NCBI GenBank assembly: GCA_963762075.1
Contig: CAVXJC010000006.1
Location: forward strand, 62,001 to 126,000
Length of the DNA: 64,000 bases
Source: JAOUEA01 sp963762075
GTDB taxonomy: Bacteria; Actinomycetota; UBA4738; HRBIN12
Reading direction: 5' to 3'
Shown here one piece after another: positions 18,853 through 28,264 of the stretch. Made by a program: the position numbers and the translations under genes. Position 1 is the stretch's first letter. Each line of letters opens with the position of its first letter. The notes below the pieces were generated by a model. It saw nothing but the letters and a program-made list of their open reading frames with translations, was not told the origin of the DNA and did not search any database.

Positions 18853-19333
18853 CGAACTTCTCCTGGATGTCCTCGTCCTTGATCTTGTTCTGCAGCTCGA
18901 TGATGCCGTGCAGCAGCGCTTCGGGCCGCGGTGGACAGCCGGGCACGTACACGTCGATCGGCACGATCTGGTCGACGCCCTTGGTGACCGAGTAGCTATC
19001 CCAATACGGCCCCCCGCAGTTCGAGCATGAGCCGAACGAGATCACGTACTTCGGATCGGGCATCTGCTCGTACACACGCCTGAGCGCCGGCGCCATCTTG
19101 TCGGTGAGCGTGCCGGCCACGACCAACAGGTCGGCTTGACGCGGCCCGTGTGCGGCGGGGATCACGCCGAGGCGGATGAAGTCGTTCTTCGAGGTCGACG
19201 CGGCGATGAACTCGATCGCGCAGCATGCCAGGCCGAAGTTGATGACCCACAGCGAGTAACGACGCCCCCAGTTGAGGATGAACTTCACGGGCTGGACCTT
19301 CGGAAGCGGAGTCCTCTCGGTGATCAGGCCCAC
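18827..19333 (-). CDS. nuoB: NADH dehydrogenase subunit B (second set)
   Basis: 168 residues from GTG 19333, overlapping nuoA by 10 bases. All N2-cluster cysteines are present: ACCAIEF (tandem pair), FGSCSNCGG and VPGCPPRPE. There is an extra cysteine in SCSNCGG, where the other NuoB (34468-34986) reads VCASAGG. N2 normally donates electrons to quinone at the NuoB/NuoD interface, so a NuoD partner is required but not encoded in this set. Confidence 0.95.
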   Translation of the reverse strand: MGLITERTPLPKVQPVKFILNWGRRYSLWVINFGLACCAIEFIAASTSKNDFIRLGVIPAAHGPRQADLLVVAGTLTDKMAPALRRVYEQMPDPKYVISFGSCSNCGGPYWDSYSVTKGVDQIVPIDVYVPGCPPRPEALLHGIIELQNKIKDEDIQEKFGAPANAGF

Positions 19334-19689
19334 CGAAGTACCCCCTTGCGCCAGGCGTACAGCAACCCCACGGCCAAGATCGCGATGAAGATGGTCATCT
19401 CCACGACCGCGGCGTATCCGAGGCCCTCGAACACCCTGGCCCAGGGGAACAGGAACACGCTTTCCACATCGAAGATCACGAACAGGAAGCCGTAGACGTA
19501 GTAACGGACGTGGCTCTGCGACCAGCCGTGACCCACCGGGTCGATGCCACATTCGTAGGTGGTGAGCTTCTCGAAGTTGGGCTTGCTGGGCGCCACGAGG
19601 TGCGCGGTGGCGAACGCAACGGCAACCAGCAACGCACCGGCGGCCACGACCGCCAGCACTACCCCGTACGACGCGTAGTAATCGCTCAT
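19324..19689 (-). CDS. nuoA: NADH dehydrogenase subunit A (second set)
   Basis: 121 residues, three helices, normal length. Motifs KLTTYECGIDPVGHG and YGFLFVIFDVESVFLFPWA. First gene of the ten-gene set, 73 bp downstream of the polyprenyl synthase on the same strand. That gap could hold an internal promoter, but none is obvious. Confidence 0.95.
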   Translation of the reverse strand: MSDYYASYGVVLAVVAAGALLVAVAFATAHLVAPSKPNFEKLTTYECGIDPVGHGWSQSHVRYYVYGFLFVIFDVESVFLFPWARVFEGLGYAAVVEMTIFIAILAVGLLYAWRKGVLRWA

Positions 19690-19762
19690 GACAGTGAGAG
19701 GCCTTTCGAGCGCCCGTATCGTAGCAGCGCGCTCGGTTCGGTCCGAACGTGCGGCGAACGCG

Positions 19763-20791
19763 TCATGTGGCCTCAGCTCCACAACGTGCTGCCAGGAATC
19801 TCGCGAGCTGGGTGAGGGCATGACGGGAGGGTCCTTCGGGAAGCCGCTCGGCGAGTCCGACCGCCCGTCGTACCTCGTCGGTCACGGCGGCGCGGGCTGC
19901 ATCGACCGAGCCCCCCGACCGCACGATCTCGAGCGCACGGTCGAGCATCTCTCCATGGGGCGAACCGTGCGAGAGGACTCGCGCGAGCTCCACACGGTGC
20001 TCATCGTGAGCGAGGGCGTGGAGGACCGGCAACGTGTACACACCTTCGCGCAGGTCCTGCCCCGGTTCCTTGCCGAGCTCCATCTGCGACGACGTGATGT
20101 CCATGATGTCGTCGGAGAGCTGGTAGGCCATGCCAAGCGCGTCGCCGAACTCTTCCAGCACATCGACGTGCTCTGGGTCGGCGTCGGAGAGCATGCCTCC
20201 GAGCCGGCACGACGTGGCGATCAACGAGGCGGTCTTTCGACGGATGATCTCGAGATAGTTGCCGGTCTCCTGCTCCACCTTGGCCGAGCTCTCCACCTCG
20301 CGGATCTGTCCGTCGCAGAGCACCGCGATCGTGCGGGCGAGCAGACGGCAGACCTCGGTGCCGAGGTCGGTCGAGATCTCCGATGCGCGGGCGAACAGAT
20401 AGTCGCCCGTGAGGATCGCAACCGTGTTGTCCCACCGCATGTTCGCGCTCGGCGCGCCGCGGCGGGCATCGGCCTCATCGATCACGTCGTCGTGGTACAG
20501 GGTCGCGAGATGCACGAGCTCGATCGAGACGGAGCCCGGCACGAGCCGCGGGTCGGCCGGCTCGCCGAAGTAGCCGGCGAGCAGCACGAGCATCGCGCGG
20601 AAACGCTTTCCGCCTGCGGAGATCAGGTACGACGACGTCTCGCTGAGCATGCCCGAGGCTTCTGCTCGCACCGACTTCTCGAGCGCCTCCTCGACCTGAT
20701 CCAGGCGCGTTCGCACCTCGGATTCGAGCACGGCGTCGGGGGGCTCGAGGCCCGGGATCACACGGCGGCTCATCGGGTCGGCCCCCGCCAC
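19763..20791 (-). CDS. Long-chain polyprenyl diphosphate synthase (menaquinone side chain)
   Basis: 342 residues from GTG 20791, 4 bp after the nuoN stop; ATG 20773 is an alternative. Both aspartate-rich motifs are intact: LYHDDVIDEADARRG (first) and YQLSDDIMDITSSQMELGKEPGQDL (second, with the catalytic lysine). The GGKRFRAML isopentenyl-diphosphate site is also present. Homologous trans-prenyltransferases (HepT/IspB/GrcC type) make the C35-C45 tail of menaquinone. Its place inside the nuo block supports a role in supplying the quinone that complex I reduces. Confidence 0.9.
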   Translation of the reverse strand: MAGADPMSRRVIPGLEPPDAVLESEVRTRLDQVEEALEKSVRAEASGMLSETSSYLISAGGKRFRAMLVLLAGYFGEPADPRLVPGSVSIELVHLATLYHDDVIDEADARRGAPSANMRWDNTVAILTGDYLFARASEISTDLGTEVCRLLARTIAVLCDGQIREVESSAKVEQETGNYLEIIRRKTASLIATSCRLGGMLSDADPEHVDVLEEFGDALGMAYQLSDDIMDITSSQMELGKEPGQDLREGVYTLPVLHALAHDEHRVELARVLSHGSPHGEMLDRALEIVRSGGSVDAARAAVTDEVRRAVGLAERLPEGPSRHALTQLARFLAARCGAEAT

Positions 20792-20795
20792 GGAG

Positions 20796-22241
20796 TCACC
20801 ACGTGAGGACTCCGGCTTCCTCGAGCAGCGGCACGATCACACTCGGCACGATACCCAGGGCGATGACCGCGACCGCTGGCACCGCGAGCACGAACTGTGG
20901 AAGCGGCGAGCCGTCGGCGATGTCGTCACCGTCCGGTTCGTGCATGGTCATGAGGGCGACGACGCGCAGATAGAAGAAGGCGCCCACCACCGTCGCCAAG
21001 GTGCCGATGAGGACGAGCGGCCAGTATCCGCTGTTCGTGGCCGCGCCGAAGACCAGCACCTTCCCAGCGAACCCGGCGGTCGGAGGGATGCCCGCGAGCG
21101 AGAGCAGGAACAGGGTGAGCAGCCCTGCCAGCACCGGCCGTCGACGCGCCAGGCCGCGGAATCGCTCGAACTGGGTCTGCTCGCCGATGCCGCCGGAGAT
21201 CAGCATCACGACGCCGAAGGCGCCGACCACGGCCACGCTGTACGAGATCAGGTAATAGAGCGATGCGGCGATGCCGGCTCGATCGGACGAGACGAACGCC
21301 GTCAAGATGAACCCGGCCTGCGACACGCTCGAGTATGCAAGCATGCGCTTCACATCACGCTGAGCGATAGCGAGCACGCTCCCGAGGACCATCGAGACAG
21401 CCGCAAGCACCGCGATCGCCGGTGCGAGGTCCCACTGCAACGCGCCGAAGGCGACGAAGAGCACCCGCATCATCGCGACGAACACCGCGACCTTGGTCGC
21501 GGCCGACATGAACGCGGTCACCGGGCTGGGGGCGCCCTGGTACACGTCGGGCGTCCACATGTGGAACGGCACCAGGCTGACCTTGAACCCGAGACCCACC
21601 ATGAGCAAGAGCGCGCCGACCAGGGCGAGCCCCTGGCTTCCGCTCGTGCCGGCGAGCGCCCGTGCCAGGCCTTGCACGCTCGTGGTCGCCGCCGCGCCGT
21701 AACTCATGGCCACGCCGTACAGCAGGAACGCCGAGGCGAACGCGCCGAGCAGGAAGTACTTCATGGCGGCCTCGGTTGGGCCTCGGCGAAACGTGAGCGC
21801 CGTGAGCACGTACAGGGCGAGGGAGAGCACCTCGACCGCGAGGAACACCACGATGAGATCGGCGGCGGCGACCAGCAGCGCCATGCCGCCGAGGGCGAAG
21901 AGGAGCAGCGCGTAGAACTCGTGACGCCGATGCTCGTCGCGTTCGAAGTAGTGGAACCCGAGGTAGGCGCCGTAGGCACCGATGCCGCAGAGCACCACGG
22001 TGGCGATCACCGCCAGGCGGTCGACGCTCGCCATGCCCTGGAGCACGGTCGTCGGCTCGCGGTTCCAGAGCCATGATGACGACCCGGCCGCGGCCGCGAT
22101 CACGGCCAGCGTGAACAGCACGAACGGCGCCTGGTCGGCGCGCCGCGAGAAGGCCGCAGCGAGCAGCGCGACGAGTCCCCCGCCGAACAGGATGAGCACG
22201 GGCAGGATCGCCCAGAGCTCGACGCGGGGCGGGTCGATCAC
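20796..22241 (-). CDS. nuoN: NADH dehydrogenase subunit N (14-gene set)
   Basis: 481 residues from GTG 22241, which overlaps the nuoM stop (GTGA). About 14 helices; conserved glutamate in FLAVEVLSLALYVLTAL and lysine region KVSLVPFHMWTPDVYQGAPSPVTAF. Last gene of the complete nuoA-N operon, followed after 4 bp by the polyprenyl synthase. Confidence 0.95.
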   Translation of the reverse strand: MIDPPRVELWAILPVLILFGGGLVALLAAAFSRRADQAPFVLFTLAVIAAAAGSSSWLWNREPTTVLQGMASVDRLAVIATVVLCGIGAYGAYLGFHYFERDEHRRHEFYALLLFALGGMALLVAAADLIVVFLAVEVLSLALYVLTALTFRRGPTEAAMKYFLLGAFASAFLLYGVAMSYGAAATTSVQGLARALAGTSGSQGLALVGALLLMVGLGFKVSLVPFHMWTPDVYQGAPSPVTAFMSAATKVAVFVAMMRVLFVAFGALQWDLAPAIAVLAAVSMVLGSVLAIAQRDVKRMLAYSSVSQAGFILTAFVSSDRAGIAASLYYLISYSVAVVGAFGVVMLISGGIGEQTQFERFRGLARRRPVLAGLLTLFLLSLAGIPPTAGFAGKVLVFGAATNSGYWPLVLIGTLATVVGAFFYLRVVALMTMHEPDGDDIADGSPLPQFVLAVPAVAVIALGIVPSVIVPLLEEAGVLTW

Positions 22242-23758
22242 GGCGACTCCTGGGCGCGGTCGAGGGCGGCGATCTCGGAAGACGAAAGGTCGCGCATGAG
22301 CCGATGCGACACGTCTTCCGCCGTCGGACGAAGCCGTTCGAGCACCGGCGCCGGGTGCAGGCCGATCACCAACATGGCGACGACGACCGGGGCAACGATC
22401 GCGCCTTCGCGCCACGAGAGGTCCGGCAACGAGCTCCACCGCTGCTTCAGCGGGCCCTGGAACGCACGCTGATAGGACCAGAGCATGTAGATCGCGCTCA
22501 GGATCACACCGACGATCGCGATCGACGCGAGCGCCCGGTCGACCGAGAACGTGCCCAGCAGCACCAGGAACTCGCCGACGAAGTTGTTCAGCCCGGGCAA
22601 CCCGATCGACGAGAGCATCGCGACCACGTAGGCGCCGGCGAGCCATGGGGTGACCTGGACGATGCCGCCGAGCTCGGCGATCTCGCGCGTGTGCGTGCGC
22701 TCGTACAACATGCCGAAGACGAGGAAGAGCATGCCGGTCGACAGGCCGTGGTTCACCATCTGTATCACCGCGCCATCGATCGCCTCGGCCGAGAACGCGA
22801 AGATGCCGAGCACGATCAGGCCCATATGGCTCACCGACGAATACGCGATCAGTCGCTTGAAGTCGGTCTGCATCATCGCGACGATCGCGCCGTAGATGAT
22901 GCCGATCACCGCGAGCACCATGATCGCGTCCGCGAAGTAGCGAGAGGCCTCTGGGAACAGGTCGAGGTTGAAGCGGAGCATGCCGTATGGACCCGTTTTC
23001 AGAAGGATCGCCGCGAGCACGATCGAGCCCTTCGTCGGCGCCTCGGTGTGAGCGTCGGGAAGCCACGTGTGCAGGGGCCACACCGGCACCTTCACCGCGA
23101 AACCGATGAAGAACGCGAGGAACAACCATCGGCCCTCTCCCGTCGTGAGCTGGAGCTGCTCGAGGGCGGTGAGGTCGAACGTCGCCCGGCCGAGCTGGTC
23201 CCCGGCCTGCACGTACAGATACAGGATGCCGACGAGCAGGAACGCCGAGCCGAACATGGTGTACAGGAGGAATTTCGTGGCGGCGTAGACGCGCCGCTTC
23301 GAGCCCCACACACCGATGATGTAGTACATCGGAAAGAGCAGTGCCTCGAAGAAGAGGAAGAACAACAACAGGTCCAGCGACAGGAACGCCCCGATGATCA
23401 CTGTCTCGAGGAACAGCGACATCGCCATGAACCGGCGCACCTGGTGATCGACCTTCCACGAGGCCGCGATGGCGATCGGGAACATGAACGTCGTGACCAT
23501 GACGAGCCAGATGGAGAAGCCGTCGACACCGACGAACCAGGACAGGCCGACCGACTCGACCCAGGGATGCTTCGAGACCATCTGCAGGCCCGCCTCGCCC
23601 GTCTCGAAGTTCGCCAACATGCCGACCGAGACGACGAACGCGACGAGGGTTGCCCCGAGTCCGACCCAGCGCGCGGCGTCGTCGGGGATCGAACGCCAGA
23701 GCGCGAGCGCCGGCAACCCCACGAGGGGAGCCACGATCACCAGGGTGAGCCAGGGCAT
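22238..23758 (-). CDS. nuoM: NADH dehydrogenase subunit M (14-gene set)
   Basis: 506 residues from ATG 23758; GTG 23767 is also possible. Antiporter-like: WFVGVDGFSIWLVMVTTF, LFFLFFEALLFPMYYIIGVWG with the essential glutamate, and KVPVWPLHTWLPDAHTEAPTK. Eleven bp after nuoL. Confidence 0.95.
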   Translation of the reverse strand: MPWLTLVIVAPLVGLPALALWRSIPDDAARWVGLGATLVAFVVSVGMLANFETGEAGLQMVSKHPWVESVGLSWFVGVDGFSIWLVMVTTFMFPIAIAASWKVDHQVRRFMAMSLFLETVIIGAFLSLDLLLFFLFFEALLFPMYYIIGVWGSKRRVYAATKFLLYTMFGSAFLLVGILYLYVQAGDQLGRATFDLTALEQLQLTTGEGRWLFLAFFIGFAVKVPVWPLHTWLPDAHTEAPTKGSIVLAAILLKTGPYGMLRFNLDLFPEASRYFADAIMVLAVIGIIYGAIVAMMQTDFKRLIAYSSVSHMGLIVLGIFAFSAEAIDGAVIQMVNHGLSTGMLFLVFGMLYERTHTREIAELGGIVQVTPWLAGAYVVAMLSSIGLPGLNNFVGEFLVLLGTFSVDRALASIAIVGVILSAIYMLWSYQRAFQGPLKQRWSSLPDLSWREGAIVAPVVVAMLVIGLHPAPVLERLRPTAEDVSHRLMRDLSSSEIAALDRAQESP

Positions 23759-23769
23759 GGCATCCACGG

Positions 23770-25722
23770 CTAGATCCTCACCGCCGCGTACAACAACAGG
23801 GCCGCGCCTCCGGCCGTGAACGAGAGCGCGTACCGGCGGGCCTTCCCCGACTGCCACACGGGGGCGAGGCCCGAGGCCCAGGTCGCGAGCCTTCCCACAC
23901 CGTTGACAGCACCGTCGACCACCGTCCGGTCGAACCATGCGAGCGCCGAGGCGCCACGCAATCCGGCGGCGCCGACGAGCCATCCGTAGAGGGCGTCGAC
24001 GTAGAACGCGTTGCCCAGCGCCGAAGACATGCCGGGTTCCCGTTCGGGGAACGAGACCCATCGATCGGCGTTGGCCGGGCGGTACAGCAGCCAGGCGATG
24101 CCGATGCCGGAGAGCGTCACGATCACCGAGATGGCGATCAAAGCGATGGTCGAGGGTCCTGCATGTCCCTCTTCGATATGGCCGAGCGTTGGCTCGAGGA
24201 AGGTCGCCAGACGCCCTTCGGGTGAGGAGGCCAGCACGATGCCGGCGAGCAGGCCGCCGGTTGCAAGCACCACGAGCGGCGCCCGCATCAGCGGCGAGGC
24301 TTCGTGCGCGCGGCCCTCGTACCGGCGTTCACCCATGAACGCTTGGAAGAACAACCGGGCGATGTACCAGGCCGAGATCAAGGCAGCGAGCGAGCCGAGC
24401 AGGTATGCCCAGACGACGCCGTCGTGGCTCGCGAGCTCGAGGATCGCGTCCTTGGTGAAGAAACCGCTGAACGGCGGCAGTCCCGAGAGCGATATGGCCC
24501 CGGCCGCGAAGAGCGCTGCGGTCCACGGCATGTCGAGGCGCACGCCGCCGAGACGCCGCACGTCGACCTCGTCGTGCAGCCCGTGCATGACGTTTCCCGA
24601 CGCGAGGAAGAGCAGAGCCTTGTAGCAGGCGTGGGCAACGAGCAGCGAGATCGCGACGGAATAGAACCCCAGCCCGGCGGCCAAGAACATGAACCCGAGC
24701 TGCGACATCGTCGAGTAGGCAAGCGCCCGCTTCATGTCGTACTGACCGATCGAGGCGAGGCCGCCGTAGAGAGCTCCGGCGAGGCCCACGATCGCGACCA
24801 CGGTGAGCGCGACGTCGGAGGCCTCGAAGAGAGCGTGCGAGCGCACCACGAGGTACACACCCGCGGTCACCATGGTCGCCGCGTGGATGAGGGCCGACAC
24901 CGGTGTCGGACCGGCCATGGCGTCGGGCAACCAGACGTGCAACGGAAGTTGTGCCGACTTCCCCACGGCGCCTCCGAGCAGCAGCAGCGAGATGGCAGTC
25001 GCGGTGCCGGTCGCGATCTCGGGCAGCGACCCATCGTGACCGAGCACCGTGTCGAAATCGAACGAGCCGAAGTGCATGAACATCACGAAGAGCCCGAGCA
25101 TCAAAGCGACGTCGCCGATGCGAGTGGTGATGAAGGCTTTCTTCGCGGCGCTCGCCGCCTCGGGGCGGTCCGACCAGAACCCGATCAACAGATAGGAGCA
25201 GAGCCCGACGCCTTCCCAGCCGAGGTAGAGCAGCACGAAGTCGTTCGCGAGCACCAGCGCGAGCATGAACGCGCAGAACAGGTTGGTGTAGCCGAAGAAT
25301 CGCCCGGGACGCGCGTCGTGCTCCATGTAGCCGATCGCATACAGGTGGATGAGCGAGCCGACGCCGGTGACGATCATCGCCATGGTGATCGAGAGCGGGT
25401 CGACGCGCAGATCGAGCGAGACGGTGGTCGCGCCGGCACGGATCCACTCGGCCACCGTGACGACCTGGATGCGCTCCTCAGCCGGAAGCGACAGGAGTTG
25501 CAACAGAGCGCCGAGGGCGACGACGAACGACGCGGCCATTGCGGCGGTTGCGAGCCATCCTGCTCCTTGGCCGGCTCCTTGGCCGGCTCCTTGGCCAGAC
25601 CCGTGGCCCGTTCGTTGGCCGGATCCTTCACCTTCGGCTCGCCCGAGCCGCTCGCCAGCGAGCATGTTCACGGCCGCCGCCACGAGTGGGATGACGACGG
25701 CGAGCCAGATGACGTCGATCAT
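23770..25722 (-). CDS. nuoL: NADH dehydrogenase subunit L (14-gene set)
   Basis: 650 residues. Antiporter-like core with LLYLGWEGVGLCSYLLIGFW and GKSAQLPLHVWLPDAMAGPTPVSALIHAATMV, then the lateral helix. Residues about 30-55, in the loop between the first and second helices, are a Gly/Gln/Ala-rich insertion (SGQGAGQGAGQGAG) encoded by a 12-bp tandem repeat (see separate entry). The stop codon of nuoK overlaps the start. Confidence 0.95.
   Translation of the reverse strand: MIDVIWLAVVIPLVAAAVNMLAGERLGRAEGEGSGQRTGHGSGQGAGQGAGQGAGWLATAAMAASFVVALGALLQLLSLPAEERIQVVTVAEWIRAGATTVSLDLRVDPLSITMAMIVTGVGSLIHLYAIGYMEHDARPGRFFGYTNLFCAFMLALVLANDFVLLYLGWEGVGLCSYLLIGFWSDRPEAASAAKKAFITTRIGDVALMLGLFVMFMHFGSFDFDTVLGHDGSLPEIATGTATAISLLLLGGAVGKSAQLPLHVWLPDAMAGPTPVSALIHAATMVTAGVYLVVRSHALFEASDVALTVVAIVGLAGALYGGLASIGQYDMKRALAYSTMSQLGFMFLAAGLGFYSVAISLLVAHACYKALLFLASGNVMHGLHDEVDVRRLGGVRLDMPWTAALFAAGAISLSGLPPFSGFFTKDAILELASHDGVVWAYLLGSLAALISAWYIARLFFQAFMGERRYEGRAHEASPLMRAPLVVLATGGLLAGIVLASSPEGRLATFLEPTLGHIEEGHAGPSTIALIAISVIVTLSGIGIAWLLYRPANADRWVSFPEREPGMSSALGNAFYVDALYGWLVGAAGLRGASALAWFDRTVVDGAVNGVGRLATWASGLAPVWQSGKARRYALSFTAGGAALLLYAAVRI
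25563..25596. repeat. 12-bp tandem repeat inside nuoL
   Basis: CTCCTTGGCCGG is repeated almost three times head to tail (25563-25574, 25575-25586, 25587-25596). A further degenerate copy lies in the flanking GGCCCGTTCGTTGGCC. Each unit encodes four residues (G-A-G-Q on the minus strand), so copy-number change would keep the frame. Confidence 0.9.
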
Positions 25723-26024
25723 CCGCGTAGCACGCTCGCTCGGTCGACGTCGGTGGTCGAGGTGCGCCGAAAGACCGCCACGATGATGGCGAGACCGACC
25801 ACTACTTCGGCGGCCGCCACCACCATGGAGAAGAAGGCCAGGATCTGTCCGTCGAGCTCGAGGTGCATGCGCGAGAACGCCACGAGCGTGAGGTTCACTG
25901 CGTTGAGCTGCAGCTCGACACCCATGAAGATGCGCAGCGCGTTCGGCCGGGTGAGGACCGCCGCCGAACCGACCGCGAACAAGATCGCGGAGAGCACCAG
26001 GAAGTAGGCGATCGGCGTCCTCAC
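25719..26024 (-). CDS. nuoK: NADH dehydrogenase subunit K (14-gene set)
   Basis: 101 residues, GTG start overlapping the nuoJ stop. Three helices with IFMGVELQLNAVNLTLVAFS and VVAAAEVVVGLA, carrying the two conserved glutamates. Its own stop overlaps the nuoL start (ATGA). Confidence 0.95.
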   Translation of the reverse strand: MRTPIAYFLVLSAILFAVGSAAVLTRPNALRIFMGVELQLNAVNLTLVAFSRMHLELDGQILAFFSMVVAAAEVVVGLAIIVAVFRRTSTTDVDRASVLRG

Positions 26025-26572
26025 CGCGTCGCCTCGATCTCGCGCTGGGTGAGCACCTTCGAGCGGCGCAGCGCGAGAACCATCGCGGCCACCGCGGCGA
26101 TGATCAGCAGGATCGAAGTCACCTCGAACGGGAAGAAGTAATCGCGGAAGAGCACGTCGGCGAGCGCTGACGGATTCCCGCCCGGGTTCACCGTGTCGAA
26201 CCCGTCGGGTGCCCTGGTTGCGAACCCGACCCCCGCTCTGATGGCGGTTGCGAGCTCCGCCACGATCGCAAGGCCGAAGATCACGGCGGTCGTGCGCTGG
26301 CCGAACAACCGCTCACCCGGCAACGCGCCTTGGTCGACGCCGAGCAGCATGATCACGAACAAGAACAGGACCATGATCGCGCCCGCGTACACGACGATCT
26401 GCACGGCGAAGAGGAACGGTGCGTCGAGCAGCAGGTACATCACGGCGATCGTGAAGAAATTCACCACGAGGAAGAGAGCCGCGTGCACGGCGCTTCGTAC
26501 GACGATCATGCCGACGCCGGTCGCGACCGACAGCGGCGCGAAGACCCAGAACACGACGTTGTCGAGAGGCAC
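26021..26572 (-). CDS. nuoJ: NADH dehydrogenase subunit J (14-gene set)
   Basis: 183 residues, GTG start 7 bp after nuoI. RSAVHAALFLVVNFFTIAVMYLLLDAPF and QIVVYAGAIMVLFLFVIMLLG are the NuoJ core helices. About 16 residues longer than the second NuoJ, mainly in the loop AGVGFATRAPDGFDTVNPGG. Confidence 0.93.
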   Translation of the reverse strand: MPLDNVVFWVFAPLSVATGVGMIVVRSAVHAALFLVVNFFTIAVMYLLLDAPFLFAVQIVVYAGAIMVLFLFVIMLLGVDQGALPGERLFGQRTTAVIFGLAIVAELATAIRAGVGFATRAPDGFDTVNPGGNPSALADVLFRDYFFPFEVTSILLIIAAVAAMVLALRRSKVLTQREIEATR

Positions 26573-26579
26573 CGGTTCC

Positions 26580-27134
26580 CTAACCCTCCCGGTCCACCGG
26601 GTCGGTACCGAGAGGCAGCGGCGGCTCGAGCAGCTGCTCCTTCGTCCAGATCGCCTCTTCTCGGCTCGTGAACGCCATCTCGTAATGGCTCGTCAGTGTG
26701 AGCGCTCTGGTCGGACACGCCTCGACGCAGAGGCCGCACATGATGCAGCGCAGGTAGTTGATCTGGTAGTCCTTCGCGTACCGCTCCCCGGGACTCACCG
26801 GGTGCTCGGGATCGTTGTCGGCGCCCTCCACCCAGATGGCGTCTGCCGGGCACGCGAACGCGCAGAGTTCGCACCCGATGCACTTCTCGAGGCCGTCGTC
26901 GTGCTTGTTCAGCAGGTGTCGCCCGATATGCGAACGCTCGGGGATCGGCGCGATCTCCTTGGGGTACTGCTCGGTGTTATCGGCGCGGAAGGTCTGCTTG
27001 AACACGGTCGCCATGCCCTTGCCGATCGCAAGTGCGGCCTCCCACGCTCCCTGATCGGCTGGTGGGCCGGGTTCCGTGTCGTCTTGGAGCCGGCGATCGT
27101 GACCCTCGTCGGTCGTCCGTGCGTCGTCGCTCAC
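26580..27134 (-). CDS. nuoI: NADH dehydrogenase subunit I, 2x[4Fe-4S] (14-gene set)
   Basis: 184 residues from GTG 27134, overlapping the nuoH stop, with CAGGAGG upstream. Cluster motifs CIGCELCAFACP and CIMCGLCVEACP are complete. It has a charged N-terminal extension of about 30 residues before the amphipathic helix. Confidence 0.95.
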   Translation of the reverse strand: MSDDARTTDEGHDRRLQDDTEPGPPADQGAWEAALAIGKGMATVFKQTFRADNTEQYPKEIAPIPERSHIGRHLLNKHDDGLEKCIGCELCAFACPADAIWVEGADNDPEHPVSPGERYAKDYQINYLRCIMCGLCVEACPTRALTLTSHYEMAFTSREEAIWTKEQLLEPPLPLGTDPVDREG

Positions 27135-28264
27135 GCGCGCACCTCCTGGTGCTCGGGTGCGGGGGACCTCGAGAAGAGGGGGGCGATCAAGGTCGCAAGG
27201 GCGGCTGCCCCGACGATCACCGCGGCGGCAACGTAACGCCCGCGGCTCCCGTACTCCTGCGGCATCACCACGACGACGCCGGTGATCATCACCCAGATGA
27301 GCCCGAATGGGATCAAGATCTTCCAACCGAAGTTCATGAGCCGGTCGTAGCGCATGCGCGGAAGGGTGGCGCGCACCAAGATCAAGAGGTAGATGACCGC
27401 GGTGACCTTCGCGATGAACCAGAGCAGCGGACCGATCCAGGCCAGCGCTCCTTCGAAGGGCCAGTACCCGCGCCAGCCCCCGAGGAAGAGCGTCACGGCC
27501 ACCGCGGCGACGGTGACGGTGCTCACGTACTCGCCCAAATAGAACATCGCGAACTTGATGCCCGAGTACTCGGTGTGGAACCCGGCGACGAGCTCCGATT
27601 CGGCCTCGGCGAGATCGAACGGAGGACGGTTGGTCTCGGCGATCGCCCCGATGAGGAAGACCATGAATGCGGGGAACTGTGGCACCACGTTCCAGATGGT
27701 GTCTTGTGCCGCGACGAGCTCGCTCATGCGCAGGGTGCCGCTGTACATCAGCACCGCGACGAGGGCCAGACCCATGCCGACCTCGTAGGAGATCATCTGT
27801 GCACTCGATCGCACGGCGCCGAGCAACGGGTAGTTCGAGCCGCTCGACCACCCCGCGAGCACCACGCCGTAGACCGAGAGCGACGTCATGGCGAGAACCC
27901 ACAGGATGCCGATGTTCAGGTCGGCGAGCTGGAAGGGGATCTCGCGGCCGAACAGTGTCACGTCGGTGCCGAACGGGATCACCGAGAACGCGAGGAAGCC
28001 GGGGAACATCGCGAGGATCGGTGCGATGGCGTACACCGGGCGGTCGGCGGCGGTCGGCGTGATGCCCTCCTTGAAGAAGAGCTTGATGCCGTCCGCGAGC
28101 GTGATCAGCATGCCGCGGGGACCGGCGCGAACCGGCCCGATGCGTGTCTGCATGTCGGCGATCACCTTGCGCTCCATCCAGATGTAGAGCATCACTGCGA
28201 TCAGCAACGCGAAGAAGACGATCACGACCCGCACCACGAGGATCGCCCAGTCGACCCAGTCCAT
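27131..28264 (-). CDS. nuoH: NADH dehydrogenase subunit H (14-gene set)
   Basis: 377 residues, 40 longer than the second copy, mostly at the C-terminus, which has an added helix pair and a charged tail. Quinone-tunnel motifs: YIWMERKVIADMQTRIGPVRAG, EGITPTAADRPVYAIAP and ETNRPPFDLAEAESELVAGFHTEYSG. The start shares one base with the nuoG stop. Confidence 0.95.
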   Translation of the reverse strand: MDWVDWAILVVRVVIVFFALLIAVMLYIWMERKVIADMQTRIGPVRAGPRGMLITLADGIKLFFKEGITPTAADRPVYAIAPILAMFPGFLAFSVIPFGTDVTLFGREIPFQLADLNIGILWVLAMTSLSVYGVVLAGWSSGSNYPLLGAVRSSAQMISYEVGMGLALVAVLMYSGTLRMSELVAAQDTIWNVVPQFPAFMVFLIGAIAETNRPPFDLAEAESELVAGFHTEYSGIKFAMFYLGEYVSTVTVAAVAVTLFLGGWRGYWPFEGALAWIGPLLWFIAKVTAVIYLLILVRATLPRMRYDRLMNFGWKILIPFGLIWVMITGVVVVMPQEYGSRGRYVAAAVIVGAAALATLIAPLFSRSPAPEHQEVRA

